This document shows, one piece after another, positions 37,111 to 48,105 of a stretch of 64,000 nt of DNA. Below the pieces are notes generated by a model, which searched no databases, was not told where the DNA came from, and saw only the letters and a list, made by a program, of their open reading frames with translations. The position numbers were made by a program, and so were the translations under genes. Source of the DNA: Solenopsis invicta (Eukaryota; Arthropoda; Insecta; Hymenoptera; Formicidae); contig NC_052673.1 of the NCBI RefSeq assembly GCF_016802725.1, positions 19,089,656 to 19,153,655 on the forward strand. Direction: 5' to 3'. The number at the start of each line of letters is the position of its first letter. The first letter of the stretch is position 1.

Positions 37111-37162
37111 CTCTCTCGCTCGCAAAGCAAGCAAGCAAGCGAGCGAGCGAGAGCAAGCAACG
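37110..37162. repeat. (GCAA)n/(GCGA)n with flanking inverted CT/GA
   Basis: Tetranucleotide units GCAA then GCGA. The left flank CTCTCGCTCG is complementary to CGAGCGAGAG inside the array, allowing a 10-bp stem. Confidence 0.85.
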
Positions 37163-37405
37163 CTCAAAGTGTCTTCCAATTTAACGGGCGGCCGGGGGAC
37201 GGCTTGATGAGCGCGTATCCGGGGTATCGCTGAACCCGCGCTACCGAATATCTCCATATACGTGTAAACCTGTGGCCTATGTTGTAGTCAAGGTGCAGCA
37301 TACGTGATGCAATGCAGCCCAGATCGTCACCGGAATACCAAACTACCAGCCCTTTCCCCTCGCTCCCGTATAGCCACCTTTACCATCCATACTCGGTGCA
37401 CGGAA

Positions 37406-37418
37406 TCGTCGTCGCCGT

Positions 37419-37464
<46 letters not shown>
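37406..37464. repeat. (GTC)n microsatellite
   Basis: About 19 GTC units with two GCC interruptions near the left end. Frames give Ser or Val runs on the plus strand and Thr runs on the minus strand; all are compositional. Confidence 0.96.
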
Positions 37465-37766
37465 TTCCTCACTTCCACCCTCGACAAGGGAGAGGTAGGG
37501 AGGGCGCGTCCAAACGGAGCCCTCGCGTCATTCTCATGTTGGGGCGCGTGCGTGTATCTACTCATCCCCCGTGCACACGTCGTACGCTTATGTACGGCGA
37601 AACTTATTGCCGCTCGCACACGGGAGTTTACATCCTGAATCTACAAAATGCAACTTCAATATCAATACTAGAATCTAGAGTCGCGTCACGCTTTCTACGG
37701 AATTACGGGTTTTACACTCTCTGTTTTTTCCCCCCCTTCACCCCTTCCTCCCTTTGAGAGGAGCGA

Positions 37767-37791
37767 GGGGCGAGGGGCGAGGGAAAGAGGG
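37767..37791 (+). other. Four-run G tract (possible G-quadruplex)
   Basis: GGGG, GGGG, GGG and GGG are separated by CGA, CGA and AAAGA. It follows a C-run stretch at 37731-37752, so both strands are structured here. Confidence 0.45.
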
Positions 37792-39500
37792 ACTGACCCG
37801 CCAAGCTTGACACATATTCCCGTTTTGAGTTCAGTAAATTTTCCTACTACATATATGCACCGTGAGTATACACCGCGTCCTGAAAATGCGAGAATGAGAT
37901 TTAGAGGCAGATATCTCGGTGACCTCGGAGTCGACTGTGTTAAATCCGTCTCTATTTCATTTCGACGTACGCAAATATAGCTATATATGCATACGCGGCA
38001 CAAATACAGATTACGTAACGTTAACGTAACGAAAGCAGCTACTTAGGACGAAAAGCGGGTACGCGTAAATGCCTAGAGTACAGTATTATGATAAGATTTT
38101 CACGTGCTTGCCGGAAGAGGATCACGATGAGATTTGATAATACGTTACCGTAAAATCATGTTTGACATATACATTTACTTAATCCATTATTTATGGTAGA
38201 AACTCTGGTAATTTTTGATCCGACATAATTTTAATTCGAGATTATTAAAATCAGTAACACGGTTTATCGAGTAACAATGCGTTAATACGGAATATTAACG
38301 TCAAAAGAATCAAATATCTTATACCGTTATAATTCAAGATGAAAAATGAAAAAATGAAAAAAAAATGATTAAAGAAATCTTTATTTTACCCTAAAGAGCT
38401 TTGAAAATCATTTAGCAAATCGCCACACGAAACAAGGATATAAGCGATTGAAACAAATAAATAAATAACTTTTGTAGCCAAAAATACTATTTTAATCTTT
38501 TAGAAAGAGTAGTAATTGGTTTTACAATAATTGCTTAACGGTTACCCGTGACGGCGTTGCAGACATTACAGCGGCGAACCATTGAACCTCTGACATTCGT
38601 GAATATGTTCCTGATTATCTGGAATGTCATTGATTATCTGGCAGGTCGCCATTATCTTGGTAGAAGTAATACTTTTATTGGTGTTTCTTGTAAATTGCTT
38701 TTATATAATTTTAGAAGAAGAAATTCAATAAGATTAGATTTACAAAACTCTCTGTCAAATAAAGATGTTATTGATATTTCTCCACTTTTGCGAATCACTA
38801 TTTTCTGATTATCAAACATTTTTTCATTATAATTTCTCAATATTCCGATATTTCAATATTATTCCAGAATGAACTCTATGAATTCCGAGTTGTGCATTCT
38901 TTTTCATTTCAAATACATTTTTTATCCTTTGTCTGCGCGTATCTCGAATTTCATCTTTTTTTATTTATGCTTTTCGTATTGTGCATCGATTTTCATTATT
39001 GGCAAGTTTAATAACCTTGTTTCCCCTAAAATGATTTAATTTTTGTCTCAATTCGCCGTAGCGTCGTAAAAGTCATAAAAGAATTACGGTCTGTCGCGTT
39101 TAAAGGAAAGCTGAGTCCGAGAAATCTGCGGGATCGGATATCATCGAGTAGAGTCACGAATGTCCCGCGCCGTTCGAATTTTTGAAGGACGAAAAGATGA
39201 GATTTCGCCAACTCGGCGAAATCTATGTCCCGATAAGAAACGTCAGAATTACTGTACTCGATCTAGGACTAGTTATCGCTGTGCGCTCTGATGGTGCAGT
39301 ATTTACCGGAGCAAGCATGGCCCACATTTGAATGCGCATCGAACACACTTTAGCCTGTTACTAATAGAATTAGAACCGTCTGTTCCCAAACTATTACGTA
39401 ACCGTTATCACATTTAATAACGTACATGGTCTGAAAAATTTTTACCCAATGCACAATGAAAGCATTCTCAAACACGTCACCCTTACAGAAGTTCGATACA
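37792..39500. other. Spacer, no gene called
   Basis: A plus frame of 86 codons (38548-38808) and a 102-codon minus frame (37695-38003) have no support. The rest is AT-rich. Confidence 0.4.
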
Positions 39501-39614
39501 GATAGTATTAGATTGGTCAGTGATTAATTACTTGTTTTGAGTATTAAAAGCACTGTTGTCAATGATTTTAATATTCAAAATAAGTAATTAATCACTTGCC
39601 AATTTAATATTTTT
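39501..39614. ncRNA. Long near-perfect hairpin, microRNA-like or mini-element
   Basis: Core arms 39512-39548 and 39567-39603 are 37 bases each with a single mismatch; three pairs are G-U if transcribed on the plus strand. The loop is 18 bases (AGCACTGTTGTCAATGAT). Pairing continues outward for about eight more bases per side, so the stem is around 45 bp within 114 nt. The size and loop suit a precursor of small RNAs. The near-perfect pairing is also what a recently inserted palindromic mini-element or an endogenous siRNA hairpin would show. I do not recognise a catalogued microRNA seed. Strand is unknown. Confidence 0.35.
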
Positions 39615-39751
39615 CCAGTATTAAATTTCTACAAAGGCAAAGTGCGTAGAGATGTGTGTTACGATCCGTTACGATAATCTGTGTGAATTTCATGTGAAAT
39701 AAAAGAAAAGTTTCCTAAATTTAGAACTTTGAGATACAGCTAATAGAGAAA

Positions 39752-39964
39752 ATGCAAAAGAGATTGTTTCTCGCGTTTGTACGTACGTTCATCATTTTTA
39801 TTCCGTGTACTCTCATCGATCTGTTCCACCAGCCATCGTTACTGATCGAAAGGACTCAGCGCGCTCGGATTTTTACAGAAATAAATGAACTTGGGTTGGA
39901 GGACGTGCTGACAGAGGCGTTGCCGCCGCCGTGGGTTAGCGTTAGCAGAGTGAAACGGGTCTAA
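39752..39964 (+). CDS. Small open frame with hydrophobic N-terminus
   Basis: A 70-codon plus frame from ATG (context GAAAATGC) lies 138 bases past the hairpin. Residues 4-24 are hydrophobic with one Arg (RLFLAFVRTFIIFIPCTLI) and could act as a signal or anchor. The second half is polar and acidic, and the frame ends in a basic VSRVKRV tail. It has no recognised family, and a frame of this length is within chance expectation. Confidence 0.12.
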   Translation: MQKRLFLAFVRTFIIFIPCTLIDLFHQPSLLIERTQRARIFTEINELGLEDVLTEALPPPWVSVSRVKRV

Positions 39965-41190
39965 AATACACGAACGTACGGGAGCGTTGCGGATATAAGC
40001 AAGCCGTAACGGTTACCAACCTATCCGTTCAGGGGCTGGCTACCTATCTATCCTACCTACATAGCAAAGAGAGAAAGAGAGGGAGAGCGCCACGGTCTGG
40101 AGTAAGGAAGGGATGGTCGGTGGTGAGCTCGAAGGTTGCAGAGATGACTGCGGGGTTGGGGTTGGACGTGATCTTTCATAGCTGCTTGATTGGCCCAGCA
40201 CGCGAGCAAATGTATTGTCCTGGCTGCGAGCGTCGGTGACTCGTCTCAAGATGGCAAAATATTTAAGACCACGTTAAACTGGCAACAATAAAAGGAGACA
40301 CGTTGATGAAATCAAGATCGCAGGAAAGTTGTGCGCCAGGCCGACCCTGCGCACGTTTACGCTTAGCTCGAGAGAGAAGCGCCACGGAGGAGGTCGGGGA
40401 GGCAAAAAAGGAGACAGCTAGAACAGCCGAGTTAGCTCCCATGTCGTTATGTCCAATAACTAATAAGGCAATGTTGTAATTGTTGCAAAATTGCGTTGCA
40501 AAACGTTGCAAAACGTTGGACGTCGGTCGAATAGCCTACGTGAAAAACGTTCTCGCGAAAGATCTGTCGTAATGTGTAATAGAACACAAATTTACACATT
40601 TCCAACGGCAAGATTAGAAATTATCGTGACCATAATTATAAATATCGCAATTAAGCATTATGATGAATTGCTAATAATGTAAATGCTATATAAAAATGTA
40701 AATACTATTTTTACATGTTTAATAGTACAGTAATCGGCGTATAATTCTTTCGGAGAACAAGTAAAAAGATTACTTGCATACTAACGACGCAATGCCGCTG
40801 ACGAGCGAAAAGCCAGAGAGCATCTTGGCTTCAATATTCGAGAAGATTGTTCCGCTCTCGTCGGCGCGCAGTGCAGCGTAACTCTGTCGGCTTTCCGACC
40901 TTCTGAAAATTGCAACTAATCACGCCGAGTTCGAAACGTACGATCGACACGTGAGCCGTGCAAATATCATCCGGTATCACGAAATAGCTGATTGCCGCGG
41001 ATTGCATCGGGGACGAATTGAGAGCGAAGAAGGGCAGGGAAGAGTGAAGAGACGATGAGACTTCTCAAGAAGAAACGACTGGAGTCATGACTTTGGTCGT
41101 AAATATTAGGCGTCCTACCGTTGATTGGGGTGTGAATCTTCAGCGCAGCTTGGCATGTATATATCGGGTACATACATGTTCACCGATAAA
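39965..41190. other. Spacer, no gene seen
   Basis: Mixed-GC to 40500 with unsupported 62-82-codon frames, including an 11-bp tandem (GTTGCAAAACG) near 40493-40517. AT-rich afterwards, with a GC-richer segment at 40790-41100. Confidence 0.4.
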
Positions 41191-41317
41191 TGCGTACACA
41201 CGTGTATACACGTGTATACACATACGCGGGAGCTAAGCTGGTGACTTATCTTTTTCAATCGCGACGTATCGATTACGGCGGCGTGGACGCGAACGTGGGC
41301 GCGGGCGCGGCGCGTCT

Positions 41318-41359
<42 letters not shown>

Positions 41360-41366
41360 TCGTCGC
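41318..41366. repeat. (CCGTCG)n minisatellite
   Basis: About eight hexamer units. A 170-codon plus frame (41190-41702) runs through it and contains a long Arg run. The flanking parts of that frame look compositional, so it is not called as a gene. Confidence 0.95.
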
Positions 41367-41699
41367 GTTTTCATCTTAATTGATTCAGAGGGATCGGGAG
41401 ACCGACATTCCAGTTCTCATGAATCCTTGACGCTCTTTCTTACGTCTCTTCATTCTCCTTATACCCCTCGTACTCCGAGCGTTACAACGCTTCCTACGTA
41501 CCTTCTTTCGTTCCTGACCTCTTTGATACACTTTGACCATGGGATCGCCAAGAGAGTGCACGAGAACAGGAACCGTCTTTTTAGTCCGCTTCCTAAACTT
41601 TTATTTCTTAGAGAAACCGAAGGAAGAGTTCAAGTTGCCGTAAAATCGGAAGGAACGGAAACGGGTCATGGAATGTCACGTTACGAATCTGCGATTCAG

Positions 41700-42190
41700 T
41701 AGAGAACCCCCCCAAGGGCAACATCGTCCTCGAAGACCGATAACAAATAAAAGAGACAGGGAATAAGAGCTCGGCCAGCAAGAAATTATATATTAATTAT
41801 ATTCTCCATATGAAACTATAATGATATCACGATTTTCACATAGTTTCTTATTCAATTTTATATTAGCAACCTTTATAATATCAATTATATTGTGCGTAAA
41901 GAGATTATATATTTCTTTTATATATTTACTTTTAAGAAATCTCACGTCGCAGCATTGAACGTCGAAAAACTTGCTTATTTCCATTGCGCGATAAATAATT
42001 CAATTTATTTCATTAAAATTACATTCAACAAATGTAATCTAACGTTAAAAATTTTAAATTTTGATTAACTTTGCGACAGCGAGCGCCCGTGTAACTGCGA
42101 GTGAAATAATTATAGGTAAGACGCAGCGAAGCTATACGAGACATTTTACGTAAGCATCGAGATATTTTCATTTGAGTAAAATTTATCATC
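41700..42190. other. AT-rich spacer, no gene seen
   Basis: A donor-like ATAG|GTAAGA occurs at about 42113, with no open exon before it. Confidence 0.45.
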
Positions 42191-42194
42191 TTTG

Positions 42195-42326
42195 CGCGGC
42201 GCGACGTGGCGCGGTGCGACGTGGCGCGCGCAACTTGCCTCGTTATCTCAAAACGGATGTAATTCGTTTTAATCGGCCGGTGCGGCGCGGCGCGGCGCGG
42301 CGCGGCGCGGCGCGACGCGACGCGGC
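42195..42326. repeat. GGCGC/GACGTGGCGC arrays
   Basis: A degenerate array at 42195-42231 (GCGCGGCGCGACGTGGCGCG words) and a clean (GGCGC)n array at 42282-42326 are separated by about 50 bases of ordinary sequence. Both use the same 5-base motif. Confidence 0.9.
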
Positions 42327-42490
42327 ACTCTTAACAGCGCGCATCAGCTGGCTCTCCAGGGGGGACGGATCGAGGAACTTGTGAAAAAGGCTTAGTTATC
42401 TTCTTGTTTCCGACATTTTATTTCCATCGGTGTCCACCGATTTACGGGTACGTGCGCGAGTGTGTACGATGCCGCCGCGACCGAGAGAGC

Positions 42491-42523
42491 GACGGGCGAC
42501 GGGCGACGGGCGACGGGCGACGG
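42491..42523. repeat. (GACGGGC)n minisatellite
   Basis: Nearly five 7-base units. Confidence 0.93.
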
Positions 42524-43830
42524 AGAATTTAAGCAGTTTCTCCTCAACGGCGCAAACCTAATGACGTACGTGCTCGTTCGCTCGGCCCTCTCTCGGTTGC
42601 CTACTCCTTCCTCGTTACCCCCTCGTTGCCAACCACGACCGCTTCTCTCCTTCGACATCCACCCTTTCCTATCCTCCCTACGTCTCCCCGCCCCCATCGC
42701 GCGAACCCTTCTAAAACCTCCCTGCAACTGCAGAACTTAACACGCGTACCTAGTTTCGCAAGCGTAACAAGAAGTAACAGCTGCAGCGAGTCCGTGGCAG
42801 CCACCGACGATATATCCGAGAGATCGAGCAGACGAAAGTAATTATGTGGAATACATCGAACGCAATCTCCGTTCCCGGTGCCCGTGCCCCCATGCCGCGA
42901 ACGCGGCCACTCACCCACCACGATTCTTGCGTATACGAAGCAAGTTTTGATTTATCGTCTTGCCGCGCCGCCTCGGCCGTATCTCGTTCTTCTTTTGACA
43001 CAATAGCTAAAATGAAGCCGCTAGGCCGAAGTATACATGCATGTGTGTCAAGCTAGCATTATCCCATAGATATATAGCGACCAAACTGATCGATATTATT
43101 TTTACTTGTACACACAAACAGATGTATAAATTGTTAGGCTGTATCTCACTGGGTATATATCAAAAGACTAATAGCAAAGTAGACAATTTAATTACATCTA
43201 CGTAAGTCTTATCGGAAAAGAATGGTGATTGATCGTTTGTTATGCTTAATATCATAACTTCTGGTGGTATATTGCCCAATTTCAGGATGATGGAAGAGTT
43301 ATTATTTATTTATTTTTTTTGTTCTCTTTCGTACAATATTTTAACATACAAGTATTAAAAGAGTCACACATCGTTATATTATATTTAAAAAAAAAAAGGA
43401 CATTTTTTTCTACTGTTTGTAGTAAATAATTAGTATGTCACTTGATAAATTATTTTATTTACGTACAGTCCCGTTATCATCAAACAAAAAGATACTGAAA
43501 ATCGCAGCAGCAATTAGAACAATTGCTCTTAGCATACTGAATCTTGTTCAAGAGTTTCCAATTTTAATCAGGCGCGACGTATCGTTGCGCGGTACAAAAC
43601 GCAACGACAAATCGGAGGATTTAAAACACACATCGTATTTACCATGTTATTTATATATAAAATACAATAGATAAGTAATTAATATGAATAATTATTGCAT
43701 ATGGATGTGCAATGGGTGTATAATGTTTTCGTGTCGAAAACGCGATGCGCTCGCACAACACAATTACGATAATTGATCCGAATTTGATCCATCGTCGTCA
43801 CTCGACGCATCTATCGTAACACTTTTGTAA
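42524..43830. other. GC-rich then AT-rich spacer
   Basis: The part from 42524 to 43010 is GC-rich with unsupported frames on both strands (up to 111 codons). From 43060 the sequence is AT-rich. A 79-codon plus frame at 43435-43674 has no support. Confidence 0.35.
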
Positions 43831-43832
43831 GT

Positions 43833-43864
43833 GTCGCGTCGCGTCGCGTCGAGTCGCGTCGCGT
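43833..43864. repeat. (GTCGC)n minisatellite
   Basis: Six 5-base units, one reading GTCGA. Confidence 0.93.
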
Positions 43865-44059
43865 AGCTAATCTCTTCTCTTCTCTCGCCGTCTATCCCGA
43901 CCTATCCTATAAATCGCACTCTTCCGTGAATGTTATCAGAATGTAAATAGCGGTGTTGGAGAGGTAGGCGAATCCAAGTTACGGACGCCGGGAGCCGCCT
44001 GATGAAAGCGTTGAATGAAACAAGTTTGCTTTTGTCCGACAATTACGCTGAAACAATGA

Positions 44060-44091
44060 GGTAGCCCACCCCACGGACGAGGGTGGCTACC
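44060..44091. other. GC-rich 11-bp hairpin
   Basis: GGTAGCC(C)ACCC pairs with GGGTGGCTACC across a 9-base loop, with one bulged C. It sits just before a plus-strand ATG at 44115 whose first 37 codons (MLSSVAAVERSQPQAPPTAL at the start) run to a donor-like AAAAG|GTAGCA. Confidence 0.4.
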
Positions 44092-44741
44092 CTGTTCGGC
44101 AGCTGCCACCTCTTATGCTCTCCTCCGTAGCCGCAGTCGAACGATCACAGCCACAAGCACCACCGACAGCACTAACACCGACCAGCGCCGATCCCAAACT
44201 AATATCAAACTCTTGGAAAAGAAAAGGTAGCACGGACAGGGAGGTAGGTACGAAGATCCACCCTCCGTTCCCAGTTATGTTTGTGTATGGAGAGAAAAGA
44301 TTTAGATCGAGGTATATACGCGGGTGTTACACGTGTGTGGGCATCCATTAATGTACATATAGATGCTAAGTAGAACACAGACGACAGCGTCGTATAGATA
44401 TCTAATAGGTACGATCGCGCGTGTGTCGTATGTATTCACCTATTAGGTGGCACACACACCGCGCCGCCCCGGCACAAAACGAAGCCCGGATGCCATGCCG
44501 GTTGAGGATATAGAGATTGGAAAAGAGATCGAGATAGGGGCTATAGGGTGGAGTAGACCTCTACGGAGTCTGGAAGTAAAGCAGAAGGAGAGGATGTTCT
44601 CCGCGGCAAATAATTGATTGTATTAGGTGAGTTAGTATTCCACTCGCGGATTGCGCGGTCAAAGTCTTGCCGCGCAAAGCTCTCGGCTTCCGGCAGCGTA
44701 TATACAGTATATATAGCTACATCTATATACATACAATACAT

Positions 44742-44744
<3 letters not shown>

Positions 44745-44797
<53 letters not shown>
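44745..44797. repeat. (AC)n microsatellite
   Basis: About 26 uninterrupted AC units. Confidence 0.97.
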
Positions 44798-44799
<2 letters not shown>

Positions 44800-44817
44800 C
44801 ACACGTACGTATGTATA

Positions 44818-44825
<8 letters not shown>

Positions 44826-44856
<31 letters not shown>
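44826..44856. repeat. (TA)n microsatellite
   Basis: About 15 TA units directly after an A10 run. With the (AC)n array 29 bases earlier it forms a compound repeat of over 110 bases. Confidence 0.95.
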
Positions 44857-44860
<4 letters not shown>

Positions 44861-45440
44861 TCATATATATGTATAGTCAACATAGTTTACGAAGAACCAT
44901 AAGCCTCCCATATCTCGTTATACTACAAATGATTCTAATAATAAAAGCAAATGGAATGCATAATTGCTCAGTAATTCTTACAATCATCTTTAAGCTCCAC
45001 TTTGCACAAATGTTTAAAACTAACTCTGAAATAATGCTTGCAAAATTTTAATTAATTTCGAATGAAATCATATATAGAAATGTAGGAAATTAGCGTGAGT
45101 AATTGTTTAAGTGATTTAAATTAATTGTATATCTAGTAGTGCCCCATATTATATATTTATTCGCAAAAGAAATCCTTCGAAGATATTCGGATGTGTAGTG
45201 TAAAATGCGAGATAGCACATCGACATTCGAATATTTAGTGAAGTCTGTCGGTTTTAAAGACACCATCTTTTTCATTGACTTGAGTTCGTAATTGAATCGT
45301 AACCCAAATCTCTGGATAGACCAACGAAACGGTTGTTATGGCATCGCAACTCATCGAACGGATAAGAGCACGAGACAGGAATGGAGAAAATCTTGGACAG
45401 ATGTAAAAAGAAAGAGGGGGAGAGAGAGAGAGAAGCGATT
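44857..45440. other. Spacer, no gene seen
   Basis: AT-rich. A 94-codon plus frame at 45292-45576 turns Arg/Lys/Glu-rich through a GA-rich tract and is compositional in its second half. Confidence 0.4.
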
Positions 45441-45447
45441 CGATCGA

Positions 45448-45957
45448 TCAGGTCGCAACTTTCATAGGAACTGGCAGAAGATTTCGAAGACGAGGAGGCA
45501 GTCGAGGCGGACGGCGTCGGGGAGGAAAAAGGAAAGAGATTGGAAGAGAGAAGGAGAGAACGAAAAGAGGCGGTAGCGAGGAAAAGGAGCGGTATAAGGG
45601 AGAAAGAGAGACGGCGAGAGCGCTGCCTGTCGGTATTCGATGCCTATACACATCCAGCCAGGTGTAGAGAGGCATGAAGCAAGCCGTAAGTAAGCTGTAA
45701 GCCGAAGCAAGGGGTAGGAGGGTGGGTTGGCTCTGACTGGCAGGTTTCTTCATCGGAGAAGCCACCGGAAATGATGCTTCCCTTCCCGATACCGGGAATA
45801 TATTGTCGATGGCCGCGCTAAGAGGCGTATCCACGTCCACGTCAATAAATGTGCCATCGACGAAAATATACTTTAAATATGAAACAGTCAGGCGCAGCGT
45901 GGCCCCGATCCCCATCGAGATGGCTCCCGACAGGAACACGCCTTGCACACGCCACAC
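45448..45957 (-). CDS. 169-codon minus frame, possibly one real exon at its start
   Basis: The first 65 residues or so are non-repetitive (GVFLSGAISMGIGATLRLTV, then an aromatic stretch and an acidic IDVDVDTPLSAAIDN). In codons 7-23 nearly every third base is G or C, which is stronger bias than the surrounding sequence would force. The rest is Ser/Pro/Arg/Leu low complexity read from GA-rich DNA and is unlikely to be protein. An acceptor-like GCAAG before the frame and a donor-like CCG|GTATCG near 45796 could bound a single exon. I recognise no family. Confidence 0.17.
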   Translation of the reverse strand: MWRVQGVFLSGAISMGIGATLRLTVSYLKYIFVDGTFIDVDVDTPLSAAIDNIFPVSGREASFPVASPMKKPASQSQPTLLPLASAYSLLTACFMPLYTWLDVYRHRIPTGSALAVSLSPLYRSFSSLPPLFVLSFSLPISFLFPPRRRPPRLPPRLRNLLPVPMKVAT

Positions 45958-45977
45958 GATATATACTCCGGTCCCCG

Positions 45978-46016
45978 TACGCCGTTCGCCGTTCGCCGTA
46001 CGCCGTACGCCGTACG
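45978..46016. repeat. (CGCCGTW)n minisatellite
   Basis: Five to six 7-base units alternating between CGCCGTT and CGCCGTA. Several overlapping plus frames cross it. Confidence 0.93.
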
Positions 46017-46219
46017 CGCGCCCGTTCGACTTCCTCTTCTTTTCCCCAACTTTCCTAACGTTGCGCAGCGACGACGCGGAAGCGCAACGACGTTACACGG
46101 ATATGTTCACGGGATTACGCGGTCGCGTCTCACTTTTCAGACGATCTCTTCAGACATGAAGACCTATCGATCTTACGTGGCCAAAGGCCTATTTCTTATT
46201 TTTCCTCGGAGATAGAGCA

Positions 46220-46820
46220 TTTTCTAATGCCTTTGAAAGATGAACACGGAGATTCGCTGTTTCCATGTGTTTGTACATTTTGGATAGGGACATGGATTTC
46301 TTTTTTTTAATAGTGACACAGTTGTACACACGGTTCCGCTCCAGTTTCTCCATTGTTCCATTCGCGTTTGACTCAAAATGATCGATGGCATGGACAGGTT
46401 GATATAAACACAAAGTACACGCGTACGTGAGGATTAACGGTATAAACGACAAAAATACATCTGTATTACTAAACGACGTTATTTATTGTTCTAGCCTTGA
46501 AATTTCAGAAATGTAAAATAATAGGTACTCGTTGGAATTTTATTGGTGCATTTACTCGATGCGTATTTACGCACTACCTTCGTATTTTAGGCGTGTTAAA
46601 ATGTCCGTTTTCGATATTTGAAATATTTGTGTTTTCGTCAACGCGAAAACAAAGAAAATAGTATGACAAAACACGCACCGTCAAATTCTCTTATTGTTTT
46701 CTTTTATTATTTATTCTAAATCTTGTGAATTTTAAGAAAAGATTGAAACTTTCATATTCGTTAAAGAATTTCTCTTTGATATTTTTTCTTCATAGAACTG
46801 GAGCTTCTATAATTATTTCT
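46220..46820. other. Spacer, no gene seen
   Basis: AT-rich. An 87-codon minus frame at 46189-46452 is unsupported. An acceptor-like CTCACTTTTCAG at about 46129-46140 precedes 25 open codons ending at 46215. Confidence 0.35.
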
Positions 46821-46823
46821 TCA

Positions 46824-46825
<2 letters not shown>

Positions 46826-46882
<57 letters not shown>

Positions 46883-46885
46883 TAT
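46826..46885. repeat. (AT)n microsatellite
   Basis: About 28 AT units with a single ACAT interruption near the right end. Confidence 0.96.
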
Positions 46886-47780
46886 CGATTATTTACTACG
46901 AAATAACTCAAAACGCACAATTTTCTAATTTAAATATTTTGAATCATTACAATTTTGTAATATTATTGTACTTAAAAATACGATTTTAGTGTAACAATTT
47001 GATTTACTGATTATAAAAGAATAAAATTAATTGTTTACTCAGTGCATTTAGTTCTCATTAGAATTCTTATTTTTTGCAAACAACTAAAAAATTACAATTT
47101 TCATGTCGCTGTAATAGCAAATGAGCGATATTTGCATCATGTAACTCGGAACAACTCTTTCTTAATTATCGGCGTCCGGATTATTGCCGTGTAATCATTA
47201 AGGGAGAAAACGTTTCCTGCCTTTCTTCCTCGGTCTAATCATGCCAGGCGAGACACGAGAGAGGCACGAATGCGAAAACACGCGCTGAAATCTGAGGTCT
47301 ACACCCGCATGGTCCGGACAGACGTCGACGTCGACGTCGGCGCTTCGTTATCAGAAACGAATGCCAATTATACTTTAACCAACTGCGAGTCCAATTTGTG
47401 AACCGACTTGTGGAGGGGCCTCAAAGTTCGGACGAAGAGGCTTGCTCTCCAAGCGTGCTGTAGTGCTTACGTTTGCCACGCCACCGAATAACAAGAATGT
47501 CTTGCCTCACTTTTCGAGTATCGAGCTAACGCATAAGGAAATATGTTTCATTCATTCGCATTTTCTTAAATCAGTCCATACACATTTGCGATAAAATTCA
47601 CAATATTGCATTCATAATTATACGTGCCACAAACAGAAAATGATCGTAAGGAAAATGACAAATTTTCCTTACTAAAATAGATACTATGGATGGTATACAA
47701 ATTATATTTCTTTTACATCGATCCAGAAGCTTATATGTAGTTATAATAATATGATATGGTAATACAATAATAATAAATAA
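46886..47780. other. Spacer with one mixed-GC segment
   Basis: AT-rich apart from 47160-47520, a non-repetitive mixed-GC segment without open frames that could be regulatory. It contains a GACGTC x3 cluster at about 47321-47338. Confidence 0.35.
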
Positions 47781-48105
47781 ACAAGAAAACGGTATTTAAC
47801 AAAAGTAACGCGTTATCATTGCCTTGGGAAGTAATGATTTATTTTGATGATTTTTTTATTAGAATGGCATCGAATTGTTTGTGTCGCCATTTAACCAGTT
47901 TAATCGAAATCTAGTAGTTTAATTAAGCGTAACATAGTACGGTTGTCTGTACGCATATATTGTACGTTTATTACGTAACACTAAGAGTAACGATAAAATT
48001 TGTTTTCTTTACTGTAAAAATGTAATGACGTTACCGTTACAAACAGAAAAAAAGTAACGGAATTACAAGTAACGCGTTACTTTTTAACTTTGCCAATGAA
48101 CAATG
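47780..48105. mobile_element. hAT-like non-autonomous element (relic)
   Basis: Both ends carry AAAAGTAACGCGTTA-type sequence in opposite orientation: left at 47801-47815, right inside the perfect 16-bp palindrome AAGTAACGCGTTACTT at 48067-48082. Between them GTAAC/GTTAC words recur. Read from the right on the minus strand, the end is TTGGCAAAGTTAAAAAGTAA, which resembles the GGGCAAGTTACTTT..AAGTAACGCGTTAC wording of many hAT-family mini-elements. There is no coding capacity. Exact borders and the 8-bp target duplication expected for hAT elements could not be fixed. Confidence 0.45.

Noticed and set aside
41190..41702. 170-codon plus frame with a long Arg run
   Set aside because: The Arg run is the (CCGTCG)n array. 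The flanks show no domain, and the frame has no splice or start support.
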